This document shows, piece by piece, positions 54,089 through 64,000 of a stretch of 64,000 bases of DNA. The first letter of the stretch is position 1. Every line of letters starts with the position of its first letter. The notes under the pieces are model-generated. The model saw only the letters and a program-made list of their open reading frames with translations, was not told the origin of the DNA and made no database searches. Origin of the DNA: Burkholderia sp. D-99 (GTDB lineage: Bacteria; Pseudomonadota; Gammaproteobacteria; Burkholderiales; Burkholderiaceae); the NCBI RefSeq assembly GCF_011605345.1, contig NZ_JAAOXM010000004.1, forward strand, positions 62,001-126,000, written 5' to 3'. Made by a program: the position numbers and the translations under genes.

Positions 54089-54322
54089 TCACGCGCGGCC
54101 TGGCGCGTTATCGGCACGAAATTCACAAACCAGCTCGCCGCCGTCCGCGAGTTCATCGATCTGATCCAGCGTCAACGCGTCAATCGATGCGGCAACTTCA
54201 TCCGAGATACCCAATTGCCGCTTGCCCTGTTCGTAATCGATACGCAATATGCGTTGTGCGAGCACGAGATACGCGCGGTTGAATTCCGCGATTGCATCGA
54301 AGATATCGCCTTGTCCGGTCAT
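54089..54322 (-). CDS. FlhD-like small transcriptional regulator
   Basis: A 77-residue protein resembling FlhD: FDAIAEFNRAYLVLAQRILR, GKRQLGISDEVAASIDAL and LTLDQIDELADGGELVCEFR align with the FlhD pattern LN.SYLLLAQ...R, FRLG...., L.LAQ....NQ..C.FR. It is shorter than FlhD (about 105-115). ATG 54322 follows AGGAGCGGTC. No FlhC partner is nearby. FlhD normally activates flagellar class II genes with FlhC; an orphan may regulate motility versus capsule (inference). Confidence 0.75.
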   Translation of the reverse strand: MTGQGDIFDAIAEFNRAYLVLAQRILRIDYEQGKRQLGISDEVAASIDALTLDQIDELADGGELVCEFRADNAPGRA

Positions 54323-54680
54323 GACCGCTCCTGAGCCGACGGCGATCCTCGCATGCCGCACGCGCGGCACCGTGACCGGCCGTCCAGTAATGGATTCCTG
54401 AATCTATGTCAGGTGATCGACGTCATGCCGACAATTCCTAGACCGCATCCGACATATTCGAAATCGGGAATTGCAATTCATCATTCGTCATTCATCCCTG
54501 TCGGATTCAGCCTAGATTCGGTCGCTACTCGAAACGGGAACGCCCATACGATTGTCGAACGGCGCGCGGGTCCCGCCGCGCGAGCGATATGGCACCGGCG
54601 AACGATGATTGCATGCGCGTATCGTCGCCCTCCCTCGGCATTGTTGATGCCTGATCCTGAACGGATGGAAATCGAAAATC
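54323..54680. other. Divergent promoter region between flhD-like and galU
   Basis: About 360 bases with no gene, GC lower around 54440-54490. It must hold promoters for both the leftward FlhD-like gene and the rightward galU. No element can be named with confidence. Confidence 0.45.
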
Positions 54681-55565
54681 ATGTTGAAAGTGACGAAAGC
54701 CGTATTTCCCGTTGCCGGTCTCGGCACGCGATTTCTGCCGGCGACCAAAGCCAGCCCGAAAGAAATGCTGCCGGTGGTGGACAAGCCGCTGATCCAGTAT
54801 GCGGTCGAGGAAGCGATCGACGCGGGCATCACCGAAATGATTTTCGTGACCGGCCGCAGCAAGCGCGCAATCGAAGATCACTTCGACAAATCCTATGAGA
54901 TCGAGGCCGAGCTCGAAGCGCGCGGCAAGGAAAAGCTGCTGTCGCTGGTTCGCAGCATCAAGCCGAGCCACGTCGACTTTTTCTACGTACGCCAGGCCGA
55001 AGCGCTGGGGCTCGGCCATGCCGTGCTGTGCGCGGAGAAGCTGGTCGGCGACGAGCCGTTCGCGGTGATCCTCGCCGACGACCTGCTCGACGGCCCGACG
55101 CCCGTGCTGCGCCAGATGATCGACGTGTTCGATCACTATCACGCGTCGGTGATCGGCGTGGAGGAAATCGCGCCCGAGGCATCGAAGTCGTACGGCGTGA
55201 TCGAAGGCAAGCGTTGGGAAGACAACCTGTTCAAATTGTCCGGCATCGTCGAGAAGCCGGAGCCGGCGAAGGCGCCGTCGAATTTCGGCGTGGTGGGCCG
55301 TTACGTGCTGAAGCCGAAAGTGTTCGAGCATCTGCGCGCGCTGCGGCCCGGTGCCGGCGGCGAACTGCAGCTGACGGACGCGATCCAGTCGCTGCTCTCG
55401 GATGAACAGGTGCTCGCCCATCGCTACGACGGCACGCGTTTCGATTGCGGCAGCAAGCTCGGGTATCTGAAGGCGACGGTCGAGTTTGCGCTGCGGCACC
55501 CTGAAGTGGCCGCGGATTTCGAAAGCTATCTGGCGACGCGCATGTCGGCGCTGCTGGTCGCCTGA
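54681..55565 (+). CDS. galU: UTP-glucose-1-phosphate uridylyltransferase
   Basis: A 294-residue GalU that makes UDP-glucose for polysaccharides. The nucleotide-binding signature [18 protein letters not shown] is followed by [16 protein letters not shown], the sugar-phosphate region LILAD-like [11 protein letters not shown] and [12 protein letters not shown] with GRY. Length and order are canonical. It opens the surface-polysaccharide region and is followed by a PAP2 gene 25 bp later. Confidence 0.96.
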   Translation: MLKVTKAVFPVAGLGTRFLPATKASPKEMLPVVDKPLIQYAVEEAIDAGITEMIFVTGRSKRAIEDHFDKSYEIEAELEARGKEKLLSLVRSIKPSHVDFFYVRQAEALGLGHAVLCAEKLVGDEPFAVILADDLLDGPTPVLRQMIDVFDHYHASVIGVEEIAPEASKSYGVIEGKRWEDNLFKLSGIVEKPEPAKAPSNFGVVGRYVLKPKVFEHLRALRPGAGGELQLTDAIQSLLSDEQVLAHRYDGTRFDCGSKLGYLKATVEFALRHPEVAADFESYLATRMSALLVA

Positions 55566-55590
55566 GCGGGCGGCCGTCACGAACCCGGTC

Positions 55591-56178
55591 ATGTGGGCCG
55601 CCGTCAGCGATCTCGGCGACGCGGCGATGACGCTGCCGCTGGCCGTCGTGTGCATCGCCTGGCTCACGCGCTCGACGGCCGGACGGCGTCACGCGGCCTC
55701 ATGGGCGCTGATGCTCGCGGCCGGCATGGCGCTCGTTGGCGCCACCAAGATGCTGTACGCCGGCTGCGGGATCCAGATTCGCCCGATCAATTTCCGCGTG
55801 ATCAGCGGGCACACGATGCTCGCGTCGGCAGTCTGGCCGATGGCATGCATGCTGGTGCTGAGCAGCGGCGTGCAACCGCGGGCGAGTACGTCGCTGTCGC
55901 TCGGGCTCGGGCTCGGCGCGCTGATCGGCGTCGCACGCGTGTTCGACGACGCGCACACGCCGTCGGAAGTCGTCGCCGGCTGGCTCGTCGGCTCGGCGGT
56001 CGCGCTGGCGTTCGTGTGGCGGCATGGTGCGCCGCGCATCGACGCGCGGTATCGCGCGCTCGTCGCCGGCTCACTGCTGGCCGTGTCGGCGATCGCATAT
56101 GGCCGTCATGCGCCGATTCAGGCGGCGATCGAGCTGTATTCGCCGTTTTTTTGCGGGCGATTCGCGTTTCAGCCGTGA
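55591..56178 (+). CDS. PAP2-superfamily membrane phosphatase
   Basis: A 195-residue membrane protein with about five hydrophobic segments. The PAP2 phosphatase triad is visible as RPINFRVISGHTMLA (motifs 1-2, with SGH) and ARVFDDAHTPSEVVAGW (motif 3, R...H). Members dephosphorylate undecaprenyl-pyrophosphate or phosphatidic acid at the membrane. Coupling to galU fits lipid-carrier recycling for polysaccharide export. Confidence 0.82.
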   Translation: MWAAVSDLGDAAMTLPLAVVCIAWLTRSTAGRRHAASWALMLAAGMALVGATKMLYAGCGIQIRPINFRVISGHTMLASAVWPMACMLVLSSGVQPRASTSLSLGLGLGALIGVARVFDDAHTPSEVVAGWLVGSAVALAFVWRHGAPRIDARYRALVAGSLLAVSAIAYGRHAPIQAAIELYSPFFCGRFAFQP

Positions 56179-56510
56179 CGGGCGCGGCCGAGCGTCGCAA
56201 AGCGGCGCCATGCCGTACCGTGTGGCCGAACCTGACGAGCCGCCCGGTGCATGACCGGCCACGCCGGAAAACGACAGAATCCCGCACGAATCGGACAACG
56301 CGCCTCGCCCGTCCGTCCAACCCTCTATGCTTGATCGCCGGAACCGCTTCGTCCCGGACGACGGGCAACGGACGCGTGTTCCGCGTGCGCACTGGCGTGC
56401 AAGGCTGCCCTCCCCGACAGGCATCTTGCCGCGCGTCGCACGACATCGCGCCGCGCGGCGCCGGCACCGCCGGCACGCAGCGAATCCGGAGCCTCCGATC
56501 GGGCACTTGC
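56179..56510. other. GC-rich gap before the Wzy-like gene
   Basis: About 330 bases; long open frames here are GC-driven shadows. No gene, hairpin or repeat is supported. Confidence 0.4.
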
Positions 56511-57704
56511 ATGTCGACCTTGCTCTTTTCAGCCAGCGTACTGTTCTTCTCGCTCAACGCGTTCAGCGTGCGGGCGACCTTCGCCGCGTATGTCCTGCTC
56601 TGCGCGCTCGCCTTTCTGCGCGCGCCGACGCTGATGAACCGGCAGCGGCACCTGTTTCCGGTGTGCACGTACTGGCTCATCAGCACCTGCCTCGCGTTCA
56701 TCCTGTCCGCGTTCGGCGATTTCTACGTGAACTTCTTCATCAAGTTCGTGCTGATCCAGACGTACATCGCGCTGAGCTACTGGATGTTCGCCGGCGGCGT
56801 GCTCACGCGGGCATCGCTCGACACCGCGTGCAAGACGCTCATCTACGTGCACGCCGCGTTCTTCACGTTCCAGCTCGTCTTTTACCTCGGAACCGGCACC
56901 TTCATCGACTTCGACAGCTATGTGCGCGAAGCCGACTCCGAAGCGCTCTACGCGACCAAGGCGCTGACCGACAGCCTGATTTCGATCCGCGCGCTGGGCC
57001 TGTATTCCGAACCGTCGTTCTATGCGATGACGGTCGTCCCAAGCGCGGTGGTCCTGCTGCTGTCGAAGCGACGCATCACGCTCGCGCCCGTCGTCGGGTT
57101 CGCAACCGCGCTGCTCAGCTTCTCGGTTGCGTCGATGGCCGTCTGCGCGGCGCTGTGCGGGCTGCACGTGATCACAGGGCACGGGCGGCTGCGCACCCGG
57201 ATCGCCGTCGTTGTCGTCGCGCTCGCGTGCGTGCCCTGGCTCTATAGCGTGTACGACCAGCGGGTGAACCAGTCGGTCGACTACGATGCGGTCGGCAGCC
57301 GGACGCTCGTGCTGACCGAGCTGACCGAGCGCGATGTCGTCGCGGGCGTGTTCGGCGACGGCCTGTTCTGGGACGAGCGCAACAACGTCGGGAAAACGCA
57401 CCTGCGCGGCTACCAGGTGCGCGACAGCTCGTTCTACATCTACCTCGTGTTCGCCGCGGGCCTCGCCGGCTCCGTCGTGTTCTTCGGTACGCTCGTCATG
57501 CTGTTCCGCCGCAAGGGCCGGCGCAAGTACCTGCTCTATCTGCTGCCGATCCTGCTGTTCAAGTACCACGTGCTCTATGGCATGCTCTGGCTCACCATCC
57601 TGCTGTTCGTCGTGCTGGCCGACCAGGGCGCGCCGTACCGGCGCGCGGTTGCCCGTCCCATCCCGAACGCGTCCGGCGTCAAGCCGCTCGCGCACCTGAC
57701 ATGA
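56511..57704 (+). CDS. Wzy-like O-antigen/capsule polymerase family membrane protein
   Basis: A 397-residue protein with about ten membrane helices (TLLFSASVLFFSLNAFSVRA onward) and one long periplasmic loop (~285-330: VGSRTLVLTELTERDVVAGV, GDGLFWDERN, DSSFYIYL). This layout, with little sequence conservation, is typical of Wzy/WaaL-type polymerases and ligases. Its stop overlaps the next start (ATGA). The gene lies within the KDO/glycosyltransferase group, supporting a repeat-unit polymerase role. Confidence 0.7.
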   Translation: MSTLLFSASVLFFSLNAFSVRATFAAYVLLCALAFLRAPTLMNRQRHLFPVCTYWLISTCLAFILSAFGDFYVNFFIKFVLIQTYIALSYWMFAGGVLTRASLDTACKTLIYVHAAFFTFQLVFYLGTGTFIDFDSYVREADSEALYATKALTDSLISIRALGLYSEPSFYAMTVVPSAVVLLLSKRRITLAPVVGFATALLSFSVASMAVCAALCGLHVITGHGRLRTRIAVVVVALACVPWLYSVYDQRVNQSVDYDAVGSRTLVLTELTERDVVAGVFGDGLFWDERNNVGKTHLRGYQVRDSSFYIYLVFAAGLAGSVVFFGTLVMLFRRKGRRKYLLYLLPILLFKYHVLYGMLWLTILLFVVLADQGAPYRRAVARPIPNASGVKPLAHLT

Positions 57705-58903
57705 GATCACTTCGACATGCATCGACGTTCCGCGCGCTGAAACGCTCGCTGATCGCGGCGCTGTGCCTGGGCTGCGTGGCGACGGCAGTCTACGCGCAAG
57801 CCGTCCCTGCGCCGCCCGGCGAGGTGATCGCGCACAGCCGGGCCGCCACGCGCGTGTATCTCGGCTCGCCGTCGCTGGCCGTGCTGCCGAACGGCGACTA
57901 TGTCGCGAGCTTCGACACGTTCGGCGCCGCGTCGGCGCAGAACCGGGTGTCCGTGTTCACGTCGCATGACAAGGGCACGACCTGGTCGAGGCTCGGCGAC
58001 GTGCCGGACCAGTACTGGTCGTCGCTGTTCGTGCTGAACGGGGCGCTGTACCTGATGGGCACCAACCGCTCGATGGGCACGCCGTCGATTCGCCGATCCG
58101 ACGACGGCGGCGAAACCTGGACCACGCCGGCGGACGCATCCACCGGGCTGCTGCCGTATGCGGGGCGCTTCATCACCGGGCCGGTGCCGGTCCTCGTCGA
58201 TCGCGGACGCGTATGGCGCGCCTATGAAAGCGTCGAGGACGGCGACCTGCGCGCGCTGGTGCTGTCCGCGCCCGTCGATCGCGACCTGCTCGATGCACGC
58301 AACTGGCGCGTGTCCGCGCACCTGCCGTCGGACAAGCGCTGGCTCGACGGCAAGTTCCAGTCGTGGGAAGAAGGCAACGTGGTCGGCCGGCAAGGCGCCG
58401 CGCCCGCCGTCATGCTGCGCGTGAACACCGCGAACGGCCCGGAGAAGGCCGCGCTGGTGGCGACGAGCGACGACGGCCGCACGCTGTCGTTCGACCCGGC
58501 ACGCGATTTCGTCGACCTGCCGGGCGCCGGCAAGAAGTTCACGATTCGCTTCGACCCGCAGTCGAAGCAGTACTGGACGATCGCGAATGCGGTGCCGAAG
58601 AGCGCCGGGCGGATGAACCTCGAACGGGTTCGCAACACGCTGGTGTTGCTGTCGTCGCCCGATCTTCGGCAGTGGACCGCGCGGCGCGTCGTGTTGCAGC
58701 ACGCCGATACGAAACGGCACGGCTTCCAGTACGTCGACTGGCAATTCGACGGTAGCGACCTCGTCGCGGTGCTGCGTGTCGCGTTCGACGACCCGGAAGG
58801 CGGCGCACAAAGCCAGCACGACTCGAATTTCATCACGTTCCTGCGCGTGCGCCGCTTCCGCCAGGACGCTGCATCCGGCGCGCTGACGCAAAGCCTGCAA
58901 TAG
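57701..58903 (+). CDS. Secreted sialidase-fold (BNR repeat) protein
   Basis: A 400-residue protein with a signal peptide (KRSLIAALCLGCVATAVYA, cleavage near residue 32). At least two Asp-boxes are visible, TSHDKGTTW and SDDGGETW, marking a six-bladed beta-propeller of the sialidase type. Classical sialidase Arg triad residues cannot be confirmed by eye. It may trim or modify the neighbouring polysaccharide. Translationally coupled to the polymerase gene. Confidence 0.8.
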   Translation: MRSLRHASTFRALKRSLIAALCLGCVATAVYAQAVPAPPGEVIAHSRAATRVYLGSPSLAVLPNGDYVASFDTFGAASAQNRVSVFTSHDKGTTWSRLGDVPDQYWSSLFVLNGALYLMGTNRSMGTPSIRRSDDGGETWTTPADASTGLLPYAGRFITGPVPVLVDRGRVWRAYESVEDGDLRALVLSAPVDRDLLDARNWRVSAHLPSDKRWLDGKFQSWEEGNVVGRQGAAPAVMLRVNTANGPEKAALVATSDDGRTLSFDPARDFVDLPGAGKKFTIRFDPQSKQYWTIANAVPKSAGRMNLERVRNTLVLLSSPDLRQWTARRVVLQHADTKRHGFQYVDWQFDGSDLVAVLRVAFDDPEGGAQSQHDSNFITFLRVRRFRQDAASGALTQSLQ

Positions 58904-58926
58904 CGCACGCCGGTGGGTCGGCACAT

Positions 58927-58955
58927 CTCCCGCGCGTCGCTCGACGCCGCGGGAG
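58927..58955. terminator. Hairpin between convergent genes
   Basis: CTCCCGCG (58927-58934) pairs with CGCGGGAG (58948-58955). It sits in the 63-bp gap between the convergent sialidase-like and kdsD-like genes, as expected for a bidirectional terminator. No long T-run follows. Confidence 0.5.
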
Positions 58956-58966
58956 AGGCCCATTCG

Positions 58967-59899
58967 TCATTTCTTGAACACGCCGACGACGTCGCCGCCG
59001 TCGACCACCAGCAGCGCGCCGATCCGCTGCTGCTGCATCAGCAGCAACGCATCCTCGACCCGTGTGCCGGGCCGCACCGTCGACGGCTCGATCGACATCA
59101 TGTCGGCGGCCGTGCGCCGCAGTACGCCGTCGCCATGCCGCTCGATCGCGCGGCGGATGTCGCCGTCGGTCACGATGCCCCAGCCGGCGTCACGCCTCAC
59201 GATCGCGAGTCCGAGCCGCCCGCGCGTCATCGCGTCCAGCACGTCGAGCGTCGCCGTGTGCTCCGTCACGAACGGCAGGTTGCCGCGCGCCATTTCGTCG
59301 TCGACCGTCGACAGCAGCCGGCGGCCGAGCGAGCCGCCCGGATGGAAACGCGCAAAGTGTTCCGGCTGGAAGCCGCGCGCCCGCATCAGCGTGATCGCCA
59401 GCGCATCGCCCATCGCGAGCGTCGCCGTCGTCGACGCGGTCGGCGCGAGCTGCAGCGGGCACGCCTCGCGTTCGACGCCGATGTTCAGATGGGCCCGCGC
59501 GGCGCTCGCGAGCGTCGACGCCGGATTGCCGGTCAGTGCGATCAGGTCGTTGCCGTTGCCGCGCAGGAACGGAATCAGCTTGATCACCTCGTCCGTTTCT
59601 CCCGAATTCGAAATCGCGAGAAACGTGTCGCCCGGCGTCACCATGCCGAGGTCGCCGTGATAGGCCTCGCCCGGATGCATGAAGAAGGCCGGCGTGCCCG
59701 TGCTCGAGAGCGTCGCCGCGATTTTCCTGCCGATGATGCCGGACTTGCCCATGCCGCACACGACGACCCGGCCGCTCGACGCCAGGACGATCTCGACCGC
59801 ATCCTCGAAATTCGCGTCGAGCCGCGCGGCCACGCGGGTCAATGCGCGCGACTCGATCTCGAAGACCTGCCGGGCGGATTCAATATGGTTCTGTCGCAT
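58967..59899 (-). CDS. Arabinose-5-phosphate isomerase (KdsD/KpsF family)
   Basis: A 310-residue protein: an N-terminal SIS domain ([45 protein letters not shown]) followed by two CBS repeats (~205-310). It converts ribulose-5-phosphate to arabinose-5-phosphate, the first step of KDO synthesis. Its ATG 59899 lies within the last bases of kdsB (20-bp overlap), so the two are coupled. KpsF-type copies serve capsule rather than LPS. Confidence 0.93.
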   Translation of the reverse strand: MRQNHIESARQVFEIESRALTRVAARLDANFEDAVEIVLASSGRVVVCGMGKSGIIGRKIAATLSSTGTPAFFMHPGEAYHGDLGMVTPGDTFLAISNSGETDEVIKLIPFLRGNGNDLIALTGNPASTLASAARAHLNIGVEREACPLQLAPTASTTATLAMGDALAITLMRARGFQPEHFARFHPGGSLGRRLLSTVDDEMARGNLPFVTEHTATLDVLDAMTRGRLGLAIVRRDAGWGIVTDGDIRRAIERHGDGVLRRTAADMMSIEPSTVRPGTRVEDALLLMQQQRIGALLVVDGGDVVGVFKK

Positions 59900-60678
59900 C
59901 GTGGGTTTGCCGTTTGAGAAGGGAGACGACACGGGCGACGTCGTCGGGCGTATCGATGCCGGCGGGCGGCGTGTCGGGCCAGCGCATCACGTCGATCGGG
60001 ATGCCGAGCCACAGCGCCCGCAACTGCTCGAGCCTTTCCAGGTGCTCGAGTTCGCACGGTGCGGCGCTCGCCAACGCCTGCAACGTGGCATTCGCGTAGC
60101 CGTAAAGACCGATATGACGCAGGAACACGCCGCCGTTCGAACCATTCGAACCGCCCGCCCCCGCCGGCCGCCCGTCGCGGCAAAACGGGATCGCCGCGCG
60201 CGAGAAGTACAGCGCACGGCTGCGGCGGTCGACGACGAGCTTGACGATCGCCGGCTCGTCGAGCAGCGCGGCCTCGCCGACCGGGCAGGCAACCGTCGCG
60301 ACACCGAGATCCGGTGCCGCACCGCAGAAGCCGGCGAATGCCTTCAGCAGTGCCGTCGGCACAAGCGGTTCGTCACCCTGCACGTTGAGCACCGCATCGG
60401 TGTCGGGCCAGCCGGACACACGCGCGACTTCCGCCGCGCGGTCGGTGCCGGACGCATGACCGGTATCGGTCATCGCGAACCGGATGCCGCGCGCATCGAG
60501 CACATCGGCGATGCGTGCGTCGTCGATCGCGACGACGATGTCGGTATCGGGTAGCGCGCGGCGCACGCGCGCGTGCACGCGGACGATCATCGGCTCGCCG
60601 TCCAGATCGACGAGCGGCTTGCCCGGCAACCGCGCCGAACCGTACCGTGCCGGAATCACGACGCGCACAGGGCGCCTG

Positions 60679-60695
<17 letters not shown>
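59880..60695 (-). CDS. kdsB: CMP-KDO synthetase
   Basis: A 271-residue cytidylyltransferase. [20 protein letters not shown] is the nucleotide-binding start, [12 protein letters not shown] the metal/sugar site and HIGLYGYA a conserved KdsB block. It activates KDO with CTP. It overlaps the 3' end of kdsC by 17 bp and the start of the isomerase gene. A 10-residue Gly/Ser/Asn stretch ([10 protein letters not shown]) replaces part of the usual loop. Confidence 0.95.
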
Positions 60696-63249
<2,554 letters not shown>

Positions 63250-63303
63250 CGGAATCCGTTCCATGAGGGATGAGCCGTCGCGCACCGACGGCGAATGACG
63301 TCG

Positions 63304-64000
63304 TCAGACACCGGGACGGCGCCCCGCGACCGCATCGATATACGCGAGCACGCCCGAACGCTCGATCACGCGCCCCCATTCGAGCGACTGCATCGCCGCC
63401 GGGTCGGGACGGGTCGCCCGGATCCGCGACAGCGGAAACAGGTCGTCGAAGATCGTCGCACCGGTGACGTGGCACTGGATGCCGAGTTCGTGCGCGGTGC
63501 GCACATTCGACGGCGCGTCGTTGCAGATGATTTTCTTGCCGAGCGACGCGTATTCGAGCAGCTTCGTCGGTGTCTGGAAGCAATGCGGCCGGTGATACGG
63601 AAAGAAGCACACCGCGTATTCACTGTCGCGGACGATCCGGAGCGCGGCCGGCTGCGGCACGCGGCCGACGAAGCGGATGCCCGGCGTGCCGGCGAACGCC
63701 GCGTGGATCTCGGGCTCCGGGTGGCCGACCAGCACGAGCGTGTCCGAATCGTCGCGGCGCGCGTCGCGATAGGCGGCCAGCACCTTGTGAAAACCGCGCT
63801 CGCGGCTCATCTCGCCGATGTAGCAGAACCTGCCGGACGGCATCGGCGCGACATGGTCGCTACCCGGCGCGACATGGTCGCTACCCGCGTCGGCCGGATC
63901 GAAGATCCAGTCCGGCACGCCCATCGGCAACAGCAACGCGCGCACGCCGTCGCGAAACGCCATCGCGTCGCACATCTGCTCGTTCTGGAAGATCCGCAAG
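63304..64000 (-). CDS. Glycosyltransferase, C-terminal part (continues past the right edge)
   Basis: The frame is open to base 64000, giving at least 231 residues of a GT-B C-terminal half: GRFCYIGEMSRERGFHKVLA, TLVLVGHPEPEI, GIRFVGRVPQPAALRIV and PTKLLEYASLGKKIICND. The start is outside the window. A 21-bp tandem duplication inside (63845-63886) gives two GSDHVAP copies. Confidence 0.85.
   Translation of the reverse strand, partial: LRIFQNEQMCDAMAFRDGVRALLLPMGVPDWIFDPADAGSDHVAPGSDHVAPMPSGRFCYIGEMSRERGFHKVLAAYRDARRDDSDTLVLVGHPEPEIHAAFAGTPGIRFVGRVPQPAALRIVRDSEYAVCFFPYHRPHCFQTPTKLLEYASLGKKIICNDAPSNVRTAHELGIQCHVTGATIFDDLFPLSRIRATRPDPAAMQSLEWGRVIERSGVLAYIDAVAGRRPGV
63845..63886. repeat. 21-bp tandem duplication in the glycosyltransferase gene
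   Basis: GGCGCGACATGGTCGCTACCC is present twice in a row (63845-63865 and 63866-63886), identical. It adds seven residues and keeps the frame, so it looks recent and could vary in copy number. Confidence 0.85.

Noticed and set aside
55593..57704. 703-residue plus frame spanning the PAP2 gene and the polymerase
   Set aside because: Only its C-terminal ~397 residues (from 56511) are a membrane protein; the front is an out-of-frame reading of the PAP2 gene.

Overview
The window reads as a chromosomal stretch of a Burkholderia-type betaproteobacterium. The evidence is high GC, strong GGAG-type ribosome binding sites, typical Burkholderia neighbours (transketolase, PRC-barrel stress proteins, UPF0182, H-NS with the YRDPKTG C-terminus, galU and KDO genes) and insertion-sequence debris. 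No rRNA, tRNA or CRISPR array was seen.

Layout. 1-4.3 kb: 5' end of a transketolase gene, two PRC-barrel proteins, two small proteins and a Crp/Fnr-type regulator. 4.6-5.57 kb: a decapitated SYLF-domain gene, then ends of two insertion sequences. 5.6-28.8 kb: a foreign island. Its core (8.2-26.7 kb) is an unusual biosynthetic gene cluster made of two convergent operons. The plus operon encodes a P450, a SAM methyltransferase, a radical SAM/SPASM enzyme, an O-carbamoyltransferase, an 873-aa fusion of two different PLP enzymes, an unrecognised protein, a membrane ICMT-like methyltransferase and an Asp/Glu racemase-family protein. The minus operon encodes a second valyl-tRNA synthetase of a non-betaproteobacterial type, a TauD/SyrP-like oxygenase, a Rieske oxygenase, a double-GNAT acyltransferase, a PIG-L deacetylase-like protein and a cupin/JmjC-like oxygenase. 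There is no NRPS, PKS or visible precursor peptide. A DUF1460-like cysteine hydrolase lies to the left and an MFS exporter to the right. I infer a small amino-acid-derived metabolite, with the ValRS as either a resistant target copy or a supplier of valyl-tRNA. I cannot match this set to any pathway I know.

28.9-47.5 kb: a mosaic of intact genes and wreckage. It has a YhcG nuclease relic, an MHS-type transporter, UPF0182, a DUF1810 relic, a membrane histidine kinase / hotdog thioesterase / response regulator group, a large lipoprotein, integrase relics, IS256 and ISNCY relics, a VgrG-lipoprotein chimera and a Fic protein. ISNCY pieces recur at 5.2, 29.3 and 42.5 kb.

47.6-52.7 kb: a catabolic unit. 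A GntR/HutC regulator is divergent from a fumarase-superfamily lyase, a dicarboxylate carrier and a class II fumarase, with two TGTTCGAACA palindromes between them. 52.7-54.3 kb: deletion scars (an SDR/ALDH chimera), an H-NS protein and an FlhD-like protein.

54.7-64 kb: surface polysaccharide genes. These are galU, a PAP2 phosphatase, a Wzy-like polymerase, a secreted sialidase-like protein, a complete KDO supply operon (kdsA, kdsC, kdsB and a KdsD/KpsF isomerase) and two glycosyltransferases, the last cut by the window edge.
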